A stretch of DNA of 64,000 nt from positions 3,038,001 through 3,102,000 of the forward strand of contig NZ_JAUSXY010000001.1 of the NCBI RefSeq assembly GCF_030944625.1, given 5' to 3'. Of this stretch, positions 29,244 through 39,823 are shown in pieces. The DNA comes from Arthrobacter sp. SLBN-112 (GTDB lineage Bacteria > Actinomycetota > Actinomycetes > Actinomycetales > Micrococcaceae). Under the pieces are notes generated by a model. It was given only the letters and a program-made list of their open reading frames with translations, searched no databases and was not told the DNA's origin. The position numbers and the translations under genes were made by a program. Numbering within the stretch: position 1 is the stretch's first letter; every line of letters begins with the position of its first letter.

Positions 29244-29870
29244 CTACGGAAGGGTGATGAGTCCCGTGGCGTTGGTGCGGGCTGCCTCGAAGCGCTGGGC
29301 GACGTCGGCCCAGTTGACGATGTTCCAGAATGCCTTGACGTAGTCGGCCTTGACGTTGACGTAGTCAAGGTAGAAGGCGTGCTCCCACATGTCCAGCATC
29401 AGCAGCGGGGTGGTGCCCAGGGCAACGTTCCCCTGCTGGTCATACAGCTGTTCGATGACAAGGTTTCCACCGATGGGTTCGTAGGCCAGGAAGCCCCAGC
29501 CCGAGCCCTGCAGTCCCAGTGCGGCGGCGCTGAACTGGGCGCGGAACGCATCGAAGGAACCAAAAGCGTCGTCGATGGCAGCCGCCAGCTCGCCTTCGGG
29601 CTTGTCGCCGCCGTCCGGGGACAGGTTGTTCCAGAAGACCGAGTGGTTGATGTGGCCGCCGGTGTGGAACGCGAGGTCCTTGGAGAGACGGTTGATGTTG
29701 GCGAAGTCGCCCTTTTCCCGTGCCTCGGCAAGCTGGGCCAGCGCGTTGTTGGCGCCGGTGACGTAGGCTGCGTGGTGCTTGCTGTGGTGCAGCTCCATGA
29801 TCCGCGCAGAGATGTGCGGCTCAAGGGCGGCGTAGTCGTACTTGAGTTCGGGCAATACGTACTCAGTCAC
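29244..29870 (-). CDS. sodA: superoxide dismutase (Mn/Fe family)
   Basis: A 208-aa cytoplasmic enzyme converting superoxide to peroxide and oxygen. Metal ligands are visible: His in LEPHIS, His in [10 protein letters not shown], and Asp/His in LDMWEHAFY. The GTG at 29870 follows GGAGG at correct spacing; an in-frame TTG at 29882 would add four residues. The metal cannot be fixed by eye; Mn is usual in actinobacteria. Confidence 0.95.
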   Translation of the reverse strand: MTEYVLPELKYDYAALEPHISARIMELHHSKHHAAYVTGANNALAQLAEAREKGDFANINRLSKDLAFHTGGHINHSVFWNNLSPDGGDKPEGELAAAIDDAFGSFDAFRAQFSAAALGLQGSGWGFLAYEPIGGNLVIEQLYDQQGNVALGTTPLLMLDMWEHAFYLDYVNVKADYVKAFWNIVNWADVAQRFEAARTNATGLITLP

Positions 29871-29926
29871 AAAATCCTCCAATATCGTGGACGCTCGGTC
29901 CGGTTGGTGACTCTCGGATTGTGCAT

Positions 29927-29954
29927 CCGGGCGGCTGGCGCCCGGAATCTTTTT
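29927..29954 (+). terminator. plus-strand intrinsic terminator-like hairpin between two minus-strand genes
   Basis: A 7-bp stem CCGGGCG/CGCCCGG (29927-29933 with 29939-29945) is followed on the plus strand by AATCTTTTT. Both flanking genes read on the minus strand, so it would stop antisense rather than sense transcription. Confidence 0.4.
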
Positions 29955-29969
29955 GATTCTATGGGGCGC

Positions 29970-30950
29970 TTACTCGTCCAGCATTTCCGGCGTCACATTG
30001 GCGTCAGTTCCGGGAATGCCCAGGTCGAGGGCGCGTTTGTCCGCCATGGCCAGCAGCCGGCGGATCCTTCCGGCAATCGCGTCCTTGGTCATCACAGGAT
30101 CGGCAAGCCGGCCCAGTTCGTCCAGGCTGGCCTGTTTGTGCGCCACCCGCAGTTCACCGGCGTATTTCAGGTGGTCCGGAACGTCGTCGCCCAGGATTTC
30201 CAGGGCCCGGTCCACCCGTGCGCCTGCAGCGACTGCGGCCTGCGCGGAACGGCGCAGGTTTGCGTCGTCGAAGTTGGCGAGCCGGTTTGCCGTGGCGCGG
30301 ACTTCCTTTCGCATCCGGCGTTCTTCCCAAACCATCAGCGCGTCGTGGGCGCCCATGCGCGTCAGGAGCGCCGCGATGGTGTCGCCGTCGCGGATGACCA
30401 CGCGGTCCACTCCCCTGACCTCACGCGCCTTGGCCTGGATGTCCAGGCGGCGGGCCGCCCCGACGAGGGCGAGGGCCGATTCGGGACCGGGGCAGGTGAC
30501 CTCCAACGAGGAGGACCGTCCGGGTTCCGTCAGTGATCCGTGGGCAAGGAACGCCCCGCGCCACACAGCTTCGGCGTCGGCCGCTGATCCGTTGACGACG
30601 GCGGACGGCAGCCCGCGCACGGGGCGGCCCCGGCCGTCCAGGAGGCCGGTCTGCCTGGCCAGTGCCTCACCGTCACGGACGACGCGGACCACGTAGCGGC
30701 TGGCGCGCCGAAGTCCGCCCGCGGAGACCACGATGATTTCGCTCTGGTGTCCGTAGACCTCGGCGATGGCGGCGCGGAGCCGGCGGGCCGTGGACGCCAG
30801 GTCCACTTCCGCTTCGATGACGATCCGGCCGGAGATGATGTGCAGTCCCCCGGCGAAGCGGAGCATGGCGGAGACTTCCGCCTTGCGCACTGATGACTTC
30901 TTAATGTCCAAACGGGACAGTTCTTCTTTGACCGATGCTGTCAGTGCCAT
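29970..30950 (-). CDS. whiA: WhiA, sporulation/cell-division regulator
   Basis: A 326-aa DNA-binding protein with an N-terminal LAGLIDADG-like fold and a C-terminal helix-turn-helix ([18 protein letters not shown] region, residues about 270-300). WhiA activates division and developmental genes in streptomycetes and is conserved in non-sporulating actinobacteria. ATG start with GGAAGG upstream. It follows yvcK by nine bases in uvrC-rapZ-yvcK-whiA. Confidence 0.96.
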   Translation of the reverse strand: MALTASVKEELSRLDIKKSSVRKAEVSAMLRFAGGLHIISGRIVIEAEVDLASTARRLRAAIAEVYGHQSEIIVVSAGGLRRASRYVVRVVRDGEALARQTGLLDGRGRPVRGLPSAVVNGSAADAEAVWRGAFLAHGSLTEPGRSSSLEVTCPGPESALALVGAARRLDIQAKAREVRGVDRVVIRDGDTIAALLTRMGAHDALMVWEERRMRKEVRATANRLANFDDANLRRSAQAAVAAGARVDRALEILGDDVPDHLKYAGELRVAHKQASLDELGRLADPVMTKDAIAGRIRRLLAMADKRALDLGIPGTDANVTPEMLDE

Positions 30951-30959
30951 GGCACCTTC

Positions 30960-31979
30960 CTAACTGTTCCCAAAAATGTCCTGGTACGCCGTCGCCAGCC
31001 GCAGTGGCTCGTGGACAGGGCGGCGTCCCGACGCCCCTACTTTACCCAAGACCACCTCCGCGCCGATCATGCCGGCGGCCTTCTCGAACTCCTGCCGGTC
31101 GGGTACGGAGGCGGGATCGGCGAGGACGACGTCAACGCTGAACTCCGGAGCGTAGCGCCGGAGGACGTGAAGATGGTCCGCGGCCGTCATGCCGGACGTT
31201 TCTTTGGTGTCGGTGGCAAGGTTCATGGTCAGGCAGCGCTTGGCCGGAGTGCTGCACAATGCCTGGCGCATCTCGGGCAGCAGCAGGTGGGGCAGTACCG
31301 ACGTGTACCAGGAGCCGGGGCCCAGAACCACCCAGTCGGCCAGCTCGATTGCCGTCAAGGCCTCCGTGCAGGCGGGCGCCGATTTAGGCAGGAGCCGGAC
31401 TTCCTCCAGGGAGCCGGCGACCGCGCAGCGCGCCTGCCCGTGGATGGTCTGCAGCCCGGTTCCGCCGCCGGGGGTGGTGACGCGGACGTCGCCTTCGATG
31501 GTGAGCGGAACGGTGGACATGGGCAGGACCTGGCCCCTGGCACCGAGAAGCGCACCGGCCCACTTGAGCCCGGCGACGGCGTCGCCCAGGAGTTCCCAGA
31601 GGGTGACGATCAACAGGTTGCCCATGGCGTGTTCGTCCAGGGAGCCGCCCGGGCCTTTTCCGGCGCGGAAGCGGTGCTGCATGACGTCACGCCAGGTGCG
31701 GCCCCAGTCGGTGTCGTCGCAGAGCGCGGAAAGTGCCATGCGGAGGTCTCCGGGCGGGAGGACGCCGTACTCCTCGCGCAGACGCCCGGAAGAGCCGCCG
31801 TCGTCCGCAACGGTGACGATCGCGGTGAGCTCGGAGGTGAGCAGGCGCAGTGCCGACAAGGAGGCCGCCAGGCCGTGTCCGCCGCCCAGCGCCACAACGT
31901 TGGGGCCCTTGTCCTGTTGGCCGGGCGCTGTTCCGCCGGCCGGTGGCACCAGGGGCAGGGCACCGGTGAAAAGGGCCAT
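30960..31979 (-). CDS. yvcK: YvcK/CofD-like gluconeogenesis factor
   Basis: A 339-aa protein of the YvcK family, which binds UDP-sugars and affects cell-wall precursor supply and morphology on gluconeogenic carbon. The nucleotide-binding motif VALGGGHGLAASL lies near residue 30 and VTVADDGGSSGRLR follows. It was once grouped with the F420 enzyme CofD, but its neighbours argue for YvcK. ATG overlaps the rapZ stop by one base (TAATG). Confidence 0.93.
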   Translation of the reverse strand: MALFTGALPLVPPAGGTAPGQQDKGPNVVALGGGHGLAASLSALRLLTSELTAIVTVADDGGSSGRLREEYGVLPPGDLRMALSALCDDTDWGRTWRDVMQHRFRAGKGPGGSLDEHAMGNLLIVTLWELLGDAVAGLKWAGALLGARGQVLPMSTVPLTIEGDVRVTTPGGGTGLQTIHGQARCAVAGSLEEVRLLPKSAPACTEALTAIELADWVVLGPGSWYTSVLPHLLLPEMRQALCSTPAKRCLTMNLATDTKETSGMTAADHLHVLRRYAPEFSVDVVLADPASVPDRQEFEKAAGMIGAEVVLGKVGASGRRPVHEPLRLATAYQDIFGNS

Positions 31980-32902
31980 TATTCGCGGCCCAGATCCCGG
32001 TGCGCGGTGGTCACCGTGACCCGCGGATACTGAGCGAGTTTCTTGGAGAGCTCGACGGCGACCGCGACGGAGCGGTGCTTTCCGCCCGTGCAGCCGACGG
32101 CGATGGTGGCGTAGTGCTTGTTTTCCCGCCGGTACCCTTCCAGTACGGGCTCAAGTGCGAGGACATAGCGGTCCACGAAGTTCTTGACGCCCTCGGCCTC
32201 GAGCACGTAGTCGCTGACGTCCTTGTCCAGGCCGGTCAGCGGGCGCAGCTGGGGAACCCAGTGCGGGTTGGGTATGAACCGGACGTCCGCCACGTAGTTG
32301 GCATCCACCGGCAGGCCGTACTTGAAACCGAAGCTCATGACGTTCAGCCGCAGTGCCACGGGACCGGTTTCGCTGAACAGCTCGGTAATGGCCGTGGCGA
32401 GTCCGTGGACGTTGTAATTGGAGGTATCGAGCACGACGTCGGAGGTGTCGCGCAGTTCCTGCAGCAGCTCGCGTTCGGCGGCGATACCGTCCAGGATCCG
32501 TCCGCCGCCCTGGAGCGGGTGGGGGCGGCGCCCCTGTTCGAAGCGCCGGACCAGGACGTTGTCGCTGGCGTCCAGGAACAGCACCCGGAAGGTGACGCCG
32601 CTGGCGGCAAGTGCGCCCAGCGCTGCGCGGATGTCGGCGAAGAGCCCCTTGCTGCGGACGTCGATCACCACCGCGAGCCGGGGAATGGACTGCGGTGCGT
32701 GCGAGACGAGTTCGGCCAGCGTGCCAAGCATCTGCGGCGGCAGGTTCTCCACGACATACCAGCCGTGGTCCTCCAACGCATCGGCGGCGGTGCTCCGCCC
32801 GGCGCCGGACATCCCGGTGACCACCAGCAGTTCCGCTTCGAGCGGCTTGACTGTCTCCAGCCCGTCCTGCCCGTCTTCGGATCCCGCCGTCGTGTCTGCC
32901 AT
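31979..32902 (-). CDS. rapZ: RapZ-family nucleotide-binding protein
   Basis: A 307-aa P-loop protein. In E. coli RapZ is an RNase adaptor controlling GlmS; in Gram-positives the function is less clear. The Walker A reads GMSGAGRST, with Arg instead of Lys, which I recall as usual in actinobacterial members. The C-terminal domain holds [11 protein letters not shown]. It is coupled to yvcK and lies 68 bases after uvrC. Confidence 0.92.
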   Translation of the reverse strand: MADTTAGSEDGQDGLETVKPLEAELLVVTGMSGAGRSTAADALEDHGWYVVENLPPQMLGTLAELVSHAPQSIPRLAVVIDVRSKGLFADIRAALGALAASGVTFRVLFLDASDNVLVRRFEQGRRPHPLQGGGRILDGIAAERELLQELRDTSDVVLDTSNYNVHGLATAITELFSETGPVALRLNVMSFGFKYGLPVDANYVADVRFIPNPHWVPQLRPLTGLDKDVSDYVLEAEGVKNFVDRYVLALEPVLEGYRRENKHYATIAVGCTGGKHRSVAVAVELSKKLAQYPRVTVTTAHRDLGRE

Positions 32903-32931
32903 GAAGTCCGCCCCGTTTCGTTGTTGTGCCA

Positions 32932-32956
32932 GGGGCGGCCGCAGTGGCGCCGCCCC
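32932..32956. repeat. 8-bp inverted repeat in the uvrC-rapZ spacer
   Basis: GGGGCGGC at 32932-32939 and GCCGCCCC at 32949-32956 enclose a 9-base loop. No U-tract follows on either strand, so it is a weak terminator or attenuator candidate. Confidence 0.3.
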
Positions 32957-32970
32957 GTCACTTACCCTAG

Positions 32971-34971
32971 CTAAGTTTCAATGATTTCGCCGGTGGCCAT
33001 GTTGATCGCCGGTACGGCCGCAGCGTCGAGGCTGTCGGCGGCGAAGTGGTTCACGATGGCGCCGGCCAGGGCGGGGCCGATCCCCTTGGCCTCGGAGAGC
33101 TCTTCCACGGTGGCGGCCTTGACGCCCTTGACCGAGCCGAAGTGCGCCAGGAGGGCCTTCCGCTTGGATGCGCCCAGGCCCGGGACGGCGTCGAGCGCCG
33201 AGACGGTCATGGCCTTGCCGCGCTTTTGCCGGTGGAAGGTGATGGCGAAGCGGTGGGCCTCGTCCCGGATCCGCTGCAGCAGGTACAGGCCCTGCGAGGT
33301 TCGGGGCAGGATTACCGGAAAATCGCTGTCCGGCAACCATACTTCTTCCAGCCGCTTGGCCAGGCCCACCACGTAGACGTCATCGATGCCCAGGCCGGCC
33401 AGCGCGCGGGCTGCCGCGTTTACCTGCGGCTGGCCGCCGTCCACCACCACCAGGTTGGGCGGGTAGGCGAACTTGGCTTTGGGCGCCGGCGTGGTGGTGT
33501 CCAGCACCGCGTCTTCCGTGACGGCGTCCCGGCCATCCGCTGCGAGGACGGACTCGTCAACCTGCGCGGACTTGTCCTGCAGGTAGTGGCGGAAGCGCCG
33601 GGTCAGGACGTCATGCATGGCCGCCGTGTCGTCGGAGGCGGCGGGTCCAGTGATGGAGAACTTGCGGTAATCGGACTTTTTGGGCAGCCCGTCCTCCACC
33701 ACCACCATGGAGGCCACCACGTTGGTGCCCTGGACGTGGGAGACGTCGAAGCATTCGATCCGGAGCAGCGGCACCGGCAGGTCAAGGGCTTCCTGCAGTT
33801 CCTGGAGGGCCTGCGACCTGACGGTGATGTCCCCGGCACGGCGGGTCTTGTGGAGCTTCAGCGCGTGTTCGGCATTTTCGCGCACCGTGGACATCAGCGC
33901 CGCCTTGTCTCCGCGCTGCGGGACCCGGATATCCACCTTGGCCCCGCGGATGCCGCCAAGCCAGGTGGCGAGGTCCTCCGCGTTGCTGGGCGCCACGGGC
34001 ACCAGGACCTCGCGCGGCAGCCTGCCGTGGGTCTCGCCGTCTTCGCCGTAGACCTGCTGGAGCAGGTGCTCCACAAGGTCCGGGGTGGTGAAGTCTTCCA
34101 CCTTTTCCACTACCCAGCCGCGCTGGCCGCGGATGCGGCCGCCCCGGACGTGGAACACCTGGACGGCGGCTTCGAGCTCGTCTTCGTGCAGGGCGAACAC
34201 GTCGGCGTCGGTGTCCTCGGACAGCACCACCGCGTTGCGTTCGAAGACCTTCCGCAGGGCTGCGATGTCGTCACGGAGCCGCGCGGCGTGCTCGTAGTCC
34301 AGTTTTGCCACGGCGTCGGCCATTTGCTTTTCCAGCTTGGTGATGAACCGTTTGGCTTCACCGCCCATGAAGGCGCAGAAATCGTCTGCCAGGGCCCTGT
34401 GGTCGTCGGGCGAGATCCGGCCCACGCACGGTGCGGCGCATTTGTCGATGTAGCCCAGCAGGCACGGCCGGCCGGTGGCTTCGGCCCGTTTAAACACGCC
34501 GGCACTGCAGCTGCGGACGGGGAAGACGCGCAGCAGGGTATCCATGGTTTCCCGGATGGCGCCCGCGGTATAGGGGCCGAAGTAGCGGGTCCCCTTCCGC
34601 TTGTCCCCCCGCATGACCTGCACCCTGGGGTATTTCTCGCCCATGGTGACGGCGAGGTAAGGGTAGGTCTTGTCGTCCCGGAATACCACGTTGAACCGGG
34701 GCTTGAATTCCTTGATCCAGGTGTATTCGAGCTGCAGCGATTCCAGTTCGCTGCCCACCACGGTCCACTCAACGCTGCTGGCGGCGTGGACCATGGCGTA
34801 GGTCTTGGGCAACAGGCCGGCCGGGTTGGCGAAGTAGGAGTTCAGGCGGGACCGGAGGCTTTTCGCCTTGCCCACGTAAATGACCCGGCCGTGCGGGTCA
34901 CGGAACCGGTAGACGCCCGGGTTGGTGGGGATCTCACCGGTTTTGGGCCGGTAACTTGCTGGATTTGCCAC
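32971..34971 (-). CDS. uvrC: UvrC, excinuclease ABC subunit C
   Basis: A 666-aa nuclease making both incisions in nucleotide excision repair. The N-terminal GIY-YIG domain begins with [19 protein letters not shown], the UVR motif lies near residue 210-240 ([12 protein letters not shown]), the RNase H-like half contains [12 protein letters not shown], and helix-hairpin-helix motifs end the protein ([13 protein letters not shown]). GTG start with TAGACT six bases upstream, so probably leaderless. It heads the rapZ-yvcK-whiA cluster. Confidence 0.97.
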   Translation of the reverse strand: MANPASYRPKTGEIPTNPGVYRFRDPHGRVIYVGKAKSLRSRLNSYFANPAGLLPKTYAMVHAASSVEWTVVGSELESLQLEYTWIKEFKPRFNVVFRDDKTYPYLAVTMGEKYPRVQVMRGDKRKGTRYFGPYTAGAIRETMDTLLRVFPVRSCSAGVFKRAEATGRPCLLGYIDKCAAPCVGRISPDDHRALADDFCAFMGGEAKRFITKLEKQMADAVAKLDYEHAARLRDDIAALRKVFERNAVVLSEDTDADVFALHEDELEAAVQVFHVRGGRIRGQRGWVVEKVEDFTTPDLVEHLLQQVYGEDGETHGRLPREVLVPVAPSNAEDLATWLGGIRGAKVDIRVPQRGDKAALMSTVRENAEHALKLHKTRRAGDITVRSQALQELQEALDLPVPLLRIECFDVSHVQGTNVVASMVVVEDGLPKKSDYRKFSITGPAASDDTAAMHDVLTRRFRHYLQDKSAQVDESVLAADGRDAVTEDAVLDTTTPAPKAKFAYPPNLVVVDGGQPQVNAAARALAGLGIDDVYVVGLAKRLEEVWLPDSDFPVILPRTSQGLYLLQRIRDEAHRFAITFHRQKRGKAMTVSALDAVPGLGASKRKALLAHFGSVKGVKAATVEELSEAKGIGPALAGAIVNHFAADSLDAAAVPAINMATGEIIET

Positions 34972-34977
34972 CTATCA

Positions 34978-34983
34978 AGTCTA
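34978..34983 (-). promoter_or_regulatory. -10 hexamer of uvrC (leaderless)
   Basis: TAGACT lies six bases before the GTG start and no ribosome binding site is visible. Confidence 0.5.
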
Positions 34984-35016
34984 CTAAGGTGCGCCGGGCA
35001 TCGTTGCCAGTCCGGG

Positions 35017-35688
35017 CTACTCCGCGGACTTGCTCTGGTTGTAGCTGGTGGAACGCTCCTGGCCGCTCAGGGCAGCGATCGCGTCCATGATCCGGTCCGT
35101 GACTTCACGGCGTGCGGGAAGGGAGTGGTCCGGGCCGGTCTTGTCGAAGTACAGCGGCTCCCCCACTTTCATGGTGAAGTGCTGCGGCCTGACACCCTTC
35201 TCGCCGGCGCGCTGGAGTTTCTCGGTCCCGATCAGTCCCACCGGGATGACCGGGGCCCCGGTGGTGAGGGCGAGCCAGCCGACGCCGGTGCGGCCCCGGT
35301 AGAGGATGCCGTCCCGGGAGCGGGTGCCCTCGGGGTAGATGCCGATGCCGCGGCCGGACTCGAGGATGTCCAGGAGTGTCTTGAGCGCCTGGACGCTGGC
35401 CGCCTGTTCGCCGCGCTCCACCGGAATGGAGCCAACGGACTCGAAGAAGGCCTTCATGACCTTGCCCTTGACGCCTCCGGTGGTGAAGTACTCGGCCTTG
35501 GCGAAAAACGCGACCGGACGGGGCATCAATGCTTGCACGATCACGCTGTCAAAAAAGGACAGGTGGTTGGGAGCCGCGATGAATGGGCCGTCGGAGGGGA
35601 CATTTTCGAGTCCGACGACGGTGGGCCGGCAGGTGCCGGAGATCAGGTTGCGCGTGGTCCAGCGGACGGCATCAAACATTTCCATCAT
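35017..35688 (-). CDS. 1-acyl-sn-glycerol-3-phosphate acyltransferase-like protein
   Basis: A 223-aa PlsC-family acyltransferase. The catalytic HxxxxD motif is NHLSFFD and the glycerol-phosphate-binding motif is EGTRSRDG. No clear transmembrane helix other than the N-terminal hydrophobic region, so it is probably a peripheral membrane protein. It would acylate lysophosphatidate in phospholipid synthesis. Its start overlaps the HAD phosphatase gene by 17 bases, implying coupling. Confidence 0.9.
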   Translation of the reverse strand: MMEMFDAVRWTTRNLISGTCRPTVVGLENVPSDGPFIAAPNHLSFFDSVIVQALMPRPVAFFAKAEYFTTGGVKGKVMKAFFESVGSIPVERGEQAASVQALKTLLDILESGRGIGIYPEGTRSRDGILYRGRTGVGWLALTTGAPVIPVGLIGTEKLQRAGEKGVRPQHFTMKVGEPLYFDKTGPDHSLPARREVTDRIMDAIAALSGQERSTSYNQSKSAE

Positions 35689-36388
35689 TGCTCACCCCGC
35701 TCATGGCCGCGGTGTGGATGGCTTGCAACCGGTCGATGACCGTGACCAGTTCCTCACCCGTGCTGACCACGGCGATCGACCCCGCCGCTTCAAGTTCGCC
35801 GTCAGGCGCGAATCCCCAGACGACCCCGATGCAGTCCAGGCCGTTGGCGATCGCCCCGGAAACGTCCTGGGCCCGGTCCCCCACCATGATGGCGTGCCGG
35901 GTATCCAGGTTCTGCAGGGCGGCGGCGATGATCTGGGTCTTGCCGAGCGGAACGCCGTCCACCGCGGCTTCGTCGTCAGCGGAGCCGTGGATACCGTGGA
36001 AGAAACCGTCGATGCCGTGGTGGGCCAGTACCGTGTGGGCCAGGCCCTGCGGCTTCTGGGTGGCGACGGCAACGGGCCGTCCCGCTGCAGCGAAAGATTC
36101 GAGGATGTCGCGGATTCCCGGGTACAGCCGGCTCTGGGCGATTCCGGTGGACACATAGTGTTCCCGGTAGCGGCGGACCACCTCTTCGAGGCGGCCCGCC
36201 GGCACCTTCGCCACGTTGAGCAGTGAGTCGCTCAGTTTGGGGCCGATCATCGCATCCAGCAGGTCCTGGGCGGGAACAGGGAGCCCCAGCCCACGGAGGG
36301 CCGATGCAATGCCTTCTGTTATTCCACCGGCCGGGTCGACAAGAGTGCCGTCCAGGTCAAAGATCACGGGCACTGTTGTTGAAGTCAC
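35672..36388 (-). CDS. HAD-family hydrolase, phosphoglycolate-phosphatase-like
   Basis: A 238-aa haloacid-dehalogenase phosphatase. Motif I is FDLDGTLVD with the nucleophile Asp near residue 11, motif II the Thr of VATQKP, motif III the Lys of PLGKTQ and motif IV GDRAQDV. The helical cap inserts after motif I. The substrate could be phosphoglycolate or another small phosphate ester. GTG start. Coupled to the acyltransferase gene. Confidence 0.88.
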   Translation of the reverse strand: MTSTTVPVIFDLDGTLVDPAGGITEGIASALRGLGLPVPAQDLLDAMIGPKLSDSLLNVAKVPAGRLEEVVRRYREHYVSTGIAQSRLYPGIRDILESFAAAGRPVAVATQKPQGLAHTVLAHHGIDGFFHGIHGSADDEAAVDGVPLGKTQIIAAALQNLDTRHAIMVGDRAQDVSGAIANGLDCIGVVWGFAPDGELEAAGSIAVVSTGEELVTVIDRLQAIHTAAMSGVSNDGNV

Positions 36389-36410
36389 CGGGTTAGTTTC
36401 TCACGACAGC

Positions 36411-36429
36411 GCGAGTGCCTGAAACTCGC
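36411..36429. repeat. short hairpin between uvrA and the HAD phosphatase gene
   Basis: GCGAGT at 36411-36416 and ACTCGC at 36424-36429 form a 6-bp stem. It lies downstream of uvrA on the minus strand and may be a weak terminator. Confidence 0.3.
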
Positions 36430-36470
36430 ATTCCCGTGCAGGAATATTTCGGAACGGATTCCGCCGCTGG

Positions 36471-39395
36471 TCAGCCCAGTATTTCGGCCAGGAACTTCCC
36501 CGTGTGGCTGGTGCTGGACTTGGCCACCTGCTCGGGCGTTCCCGCTGCGACGATCTGGCCGCCGCCCGAACCGCCGTCGGGCCCAAGGTCCACCAGCCAG
36601 TCCGCACTCTTGATGACGTCGAGGTTGTGCTCGATGGTGATCACCGTGTTGCCCTTGTCCACAAGCCCCTGGAGGACCATGAGCAGCTTGCGGATGTCCT
36701 CGAAGTGCAGCCCTGTGGTGGGCTCGTCCAGGACGTAGATGCTGCGCCCGTTGGACCGCTTCTGCAGTTCCGCCGCGAGCTTGACGCGCTGCGCTTCACC
36801 ACCGGACAACGTGGTGGCCGGCTGGCCCAGCCGCACATAGCCCAGTCCGACGTCCACCAGGGTGTTCAGGTGCCGCGCGATGGGTGAGAAGGCCGCGAAG
36901 AACTCGGCCCCCTCCTCGATGGGCATGTTGAGGACGTCCGCGATGGTCTTGCCCTTGTAATGGACCTCCAGCGTTTCCCGGTTGTAGCGGGCACCGTGGC
37001 ACACCTCGCAGGGGACGTACACGTCAGGCAGGAAGTTCATTTCGATCTTCAGCGTGCCGTCACCCGAGCATGCCTCGCAGCGGCCACCCTTGACGTTGAA
37101 GGAGAACCGGCCGGGAAGGTAGCCACGCACCTTGGCCTCGGTGGTCTCGGCGAAGAGCTTGCGGATGTTGTCGAACACGCCCGTGTACGTCGCCGGGTTG
37201 GATCGCGGGGTGCGGCCGATAGGGCTCTGGTCCACGTGGACCACCTTGTCCAGGTGTTCGAGGCCCTGCACGGTCTTGTGCCGCCCCGCAACCTGCTTGG
37301 CGCCGTTGAGCTTGTTGGCGAGCACCTTGTAGAGGATTTCGTTGACGAGCGTGGACTTTCCTGAGCCGCTCACGCCGGTCACCGCGGTGAAGAGGCCCAG
37401 CGGGAAGGCGGCGTCAACGTTCACGAGATTGTTCTCCCGCGCGCCCACCACCTTGATTTCGCGCTTCTTGTCGTATTTGCGGCGCTTCTTGGGCACCGCA
37501 ATGGCCTTCCGGCCGGACAGGTAATCACCGGTCAGCGATTCCTTGTTCTCCAGCAGCTCTTTGTACGTTCCTGAGTGGACCACCTGGCCGCCGTGTTCAC
37601 CGGCGCCGGGTCCGATGTCCACGATCCAGTCAGCCACATGGATGGTGTCCTCATCATGTTCAACCACGATGAGGGTGTTTCCCATGTCGCGGAGCCGGGT
37701 GAGGGTTTCGATGAGGCGGCGGTTGTCGCGCTGGTGCAGGCCGATGGAGGGCTCATCCAGGACGTAGAGGACGCCCACCAGGCCGGAACCGATTTGGGTG
37801 GCAAGCCTGATGCGTTGCGCTTCGCCGCCGGAGAGGGTGGCGGACGGACGCTCAAGGTTGAGGTATTCCAGGCCCACGTCCAACAAGAAGGTAAGGCGCG
37901 CCTGGATCTCCTTGAGGACCTGGTGGGCGATCTGCGCTTCACGCCCGGTCAGCACCAGGTTGTTCAGGAACTCCGCACAGTCCCGCATGGGCAGGGCCGC
38001 GACTTCGGCAATGGACTTGCCATTGATGAGGACCGAGAGGGAGGCCGGATTGAGGCGGGCTCCGTTGCAGGAAGGGCACGGCACCTGCCGCATGTACTCC
38101 TCGTAACGGTCGCGGGCCCAGTCGGAATCGGTCTCCCCGTGCTTGCGGTGGACGTACTGGATGGCACCCTCAAAGCCGGTGCTGTATTTGCGTTCGCGGC
38201 CGAAGCGGTTGCGGTACTGCACCACCACTTTGTGGTCCTTGCCGTGCAGGATGGTCTGGCGGACATCCTTGCCCAGCTTCTCCCACGGCGTGGCCATGGA
38301 GAAGCCCACTTCCTTGGCGAGGCCTTCGAGCAGCCGGTTCCAGTATTCCGTGGTGGCGGTTCCCAGGGACCAAGGGGCGATGGCGCCTTCGGACAGGGAA
38401 AGCTCCGGATTGGGAACGATGAGTTCCTCGTCAACTTCCAGCCGGGTACCGATTCCGCTGCAGGCCGCGCAGGCGCCAAACGGGTTGTTGAAGGAGAACG
38501 AACGGGGTTCGATCTCGTCGATGGCCAGCGGGTGTTCGTTGGGACACGCGAGGTTTTCGGAGAAGGCGCGGATCCGTCCGGGATCGTCGGAGTCGAGGTC
38601 GACAAATTCGGCCAGGACACGGCCTTCTGCCAGTCCGAGGGCGGTCTCGATGGAGTCGGTGAGCCGCTGGCTGATGCCTTCCTTGACCACCAGGCGGTCC
38701 ACCACCACCTCGATGGTGTGTTTGAACTGCTTGCCCAGCTTGGGCGGGTCGCTCAGCTGGACCAGGTTGCCGTCCACCCGTGCCCGGGAGTAGCCCTTGG
38801 CGCTGAGCTCCTTGAAGAGGTCAACGAACTCGCCCTTGCGGCCGCGCACCACCGGCGCGAGGACCTGGAAACGCGTGCCGTCCGCAAGTTCAAGGAGCTG
38901 GTCCACGATCTGCTGCGGCGTCTGCTTGGATACGGGCTCACCGCACACGGGGCAGTGCGGCCTGCCCACACGTGCCCACAACAGGCGCATGTAGTCGTAG
39001 ATTTCGGTGATGGTGCCGACAGTGGATCGCGGGTTCTTGCTGGTGGACTTCTGGTCGATGGAGACCGCCGGAGACAGGCCCTCGATGAAGTCGACGTCAG
39101 GCTTGTCCACCTGTCCCAGGAACTGGCGGGCGTAGGCGGACAGCGATTCGACGTAGCGCCGCTGGCCTTCAGCGAAGATGGTGTCGAATGCGAGGGACGA
39201 TTTTCCGGATCCGGAGAGGCCGGTGAAAACGATCATGGCGTCACGGGGAAGATCGAGATCCACGTTGCGCAGGTTGTGCTCCCGCGCGCCCTTCACGACG
39301 AGCCTGGAGAGGTCCGGCCGTTGCGGGACGGCAGCAGGGGCGGCGGTGAAGGAGGTGACGGGGGCAGTGGTTTCTTCAGCTACGGCTTTAGGCAC
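36471..39395 (-). CDS. uvrA: UvrA, excinuclease ABC subunit A
   Basis: A 974-aa damage-sensing ATPase with two ABC modules: Walker [10 protein letters not shown] at about residue 57 and GVSGSGKST at about 660, signatures [11 protein letters not shown] and [11 protein letters not shown]. The second zinc finger is intact (RCEACSGDG and PCEVCHG). The first begins ACPNEH rather than Cys-x2-Cys before CAACSG, so its ligands differ. GTG start. A leaderless-type -10 (TAGCAT) and a LexA-like box lie directly upstream, suggesting SOS control. Confidence 0.97.
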   Translation of the reverse strand: MPKAVAEETTAPVTSFTAAPAAVPQRPDLSRLVVKGAREHNLRNVDLDLPRDAMIVFTGLSGSGKSSLAFDTIFAEGQRRYVESLSAYARQFLGQVDKPDVDFIEGLSPAVSIDQKSTSKNPRSTVGTITEIYDYMRLLWARVGRPHCPVCGEPVSKQTPQQIVDQLLELADGTRFQVLAPVVRGRKGEFVDLFKELSAKGYSRARVDGNLVQLSDPPKLGKQFKHTIEVVVDRLVVKEGISQRLTDSIETALGLAEGRVLAEFVDLDSDDPGRIRAFSENLACPNEHPLAIDEIEPRSFSFNNPFGACAACSGIGTRLEVDEELIVPNPELSLSEGAIAPWSLGTATTEYWNRLLEGLAKEVGFSMATPWEKLGKDVRQTILHGKDHKVVVQYRNRFGRERKYSTGFEGAIQYVHRKHGETDSDWARDRYEEYMRQVPCPSCNGARLNPASLSVLINGKSIAEVAALPMRDCAEFLNNLVLTGREAQIAHQVLKEIQARLTFLLDVGLEYLNLERPSATLSGGEAQRIRLATQIGSGLVGVLYVLDEPSIGLHQRDNRRLIETLTRLRDMGNTLIVVEHDEDTIHVADWIVDIGPGAGEHGGQVVHSGTYKELLENKESLTGDYLSGRKAIAVPKKRRKYDKKREIKVVGARENNLVNVDAAFPLGLFTAVTGVSGSGKSTLVNEILYKVLANKLNGAKQVAGRHKTVQGLEHLDKVVHVDQSPIGRTPRSNPATYTGVFDNIRKLFAETTEAKVRGYLPGRFSFNVKGGRCEACSGDGTLKIEMNFLPDVYVPCEVCHGARYNRETLEVHYKGKTIADVLNMPIEEGAEFFAAFSPIARHLNTLVDVGLGYVRLGQPATTLSGGEAQRVKLAAELQKRSNGRSIYVLDEPTTGLHFEDIRKLLMVLQGLVDKGNTVITIEHNLDVIKSADWLVDLGPDGGSGGGQIVAAGTPEQVAKSSTSHTGKFLAEILG

Positions 39396-39401
39396 CCCAT
39401 A

Positions 39402-39407
39402 ATGCTA
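39402..39407 (-). promoter_or_regulatory. -10 hexamer of uvrA (leaderless)
   Basis: TAGCAT lies six bases before the GTG start at 39395. The LexA-like box begins two bases further upstream. Confidence 0.5.
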
Positions 39408-39408
39408 A

Positions 39409-39424
39409 TCGAAAACTTCTTCGA
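39409..39424. promoter_or_regulatory. LexA/SOS-box-like palindrome upstream of uvrA
   Basis: TCGAAAACTTCTTCGA is a 16-base dyad with perfect TCGAA/TTCGA arms. It agrees with the actinobacterial SOS consensus TCGAAC-N4-GTTCGA in 10 of 12 fixed positions and lies in the -10/-35 spacer. Confidence 0.6.
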
Positions 39425-39442
39425 ACATGTGCGGTTCCGCCC

Positions 39443-39823
39443 TCAGGGAACATCGTAGGCGGCCGCGAGCAGCTTGACTGCTTCCGCGAAGCTGGCCCCC
39501 TGTGCTTTGGCCACGTCCGCGTACGCTGCGGCGGCGGCGGCCAGCCCGCCCAGCCTTTCATCCCGCGCCGAAACCACCGTACCGTTCCGCCCCCGGGTGG
39601 CCACGATCCCGGCCGCCTCAAGCTCCTTATACGCCCTGGCCACGGTGTGCGGGGCGACATCGAGCTTTTCCGCCAAGGCCCGCACGGCCGGAAGCCTGGC
39701 GCCGGGAGCCAGGGCGCCGTTGTCCGCCAGGTGGATGACCTGCAGCCGCAGTTGCTCGAACAGGGCCACAGTGCTTGCGGGGTTCGGCCGCCAGGCACCG
39801 GGGAAATCTGCCGGGGCGCTCAC
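39443..39823 (-). CDS. GntR-family regulator, YtrA subfamily
   Basis: A 126-aa repressor with an N-terminal winged helix (residues about 22-88; LPAVRALAEKLDVAPHTVARA) and only a short C-terminal helical tail, the YtrA layout usually linked to ABC transporter genes. It overlaps the preceding exporter gene by four bases (ATGA), so it is made together with the exporter and may repress the operon. It probably senses the transported compound or a related stress. Confidence 0.88.
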   Translation of the reverse strand: MSAPADFPGAWRPNPASTVALFEQLRLQVIHLADNGALAPGARLPAVRALAEKLDVAPHTVARAYKELEAAGIVATRGRNGTVVSARDERLGGLAAAAAAYADVAKAQGASFAEAVKLLAAAYDVP

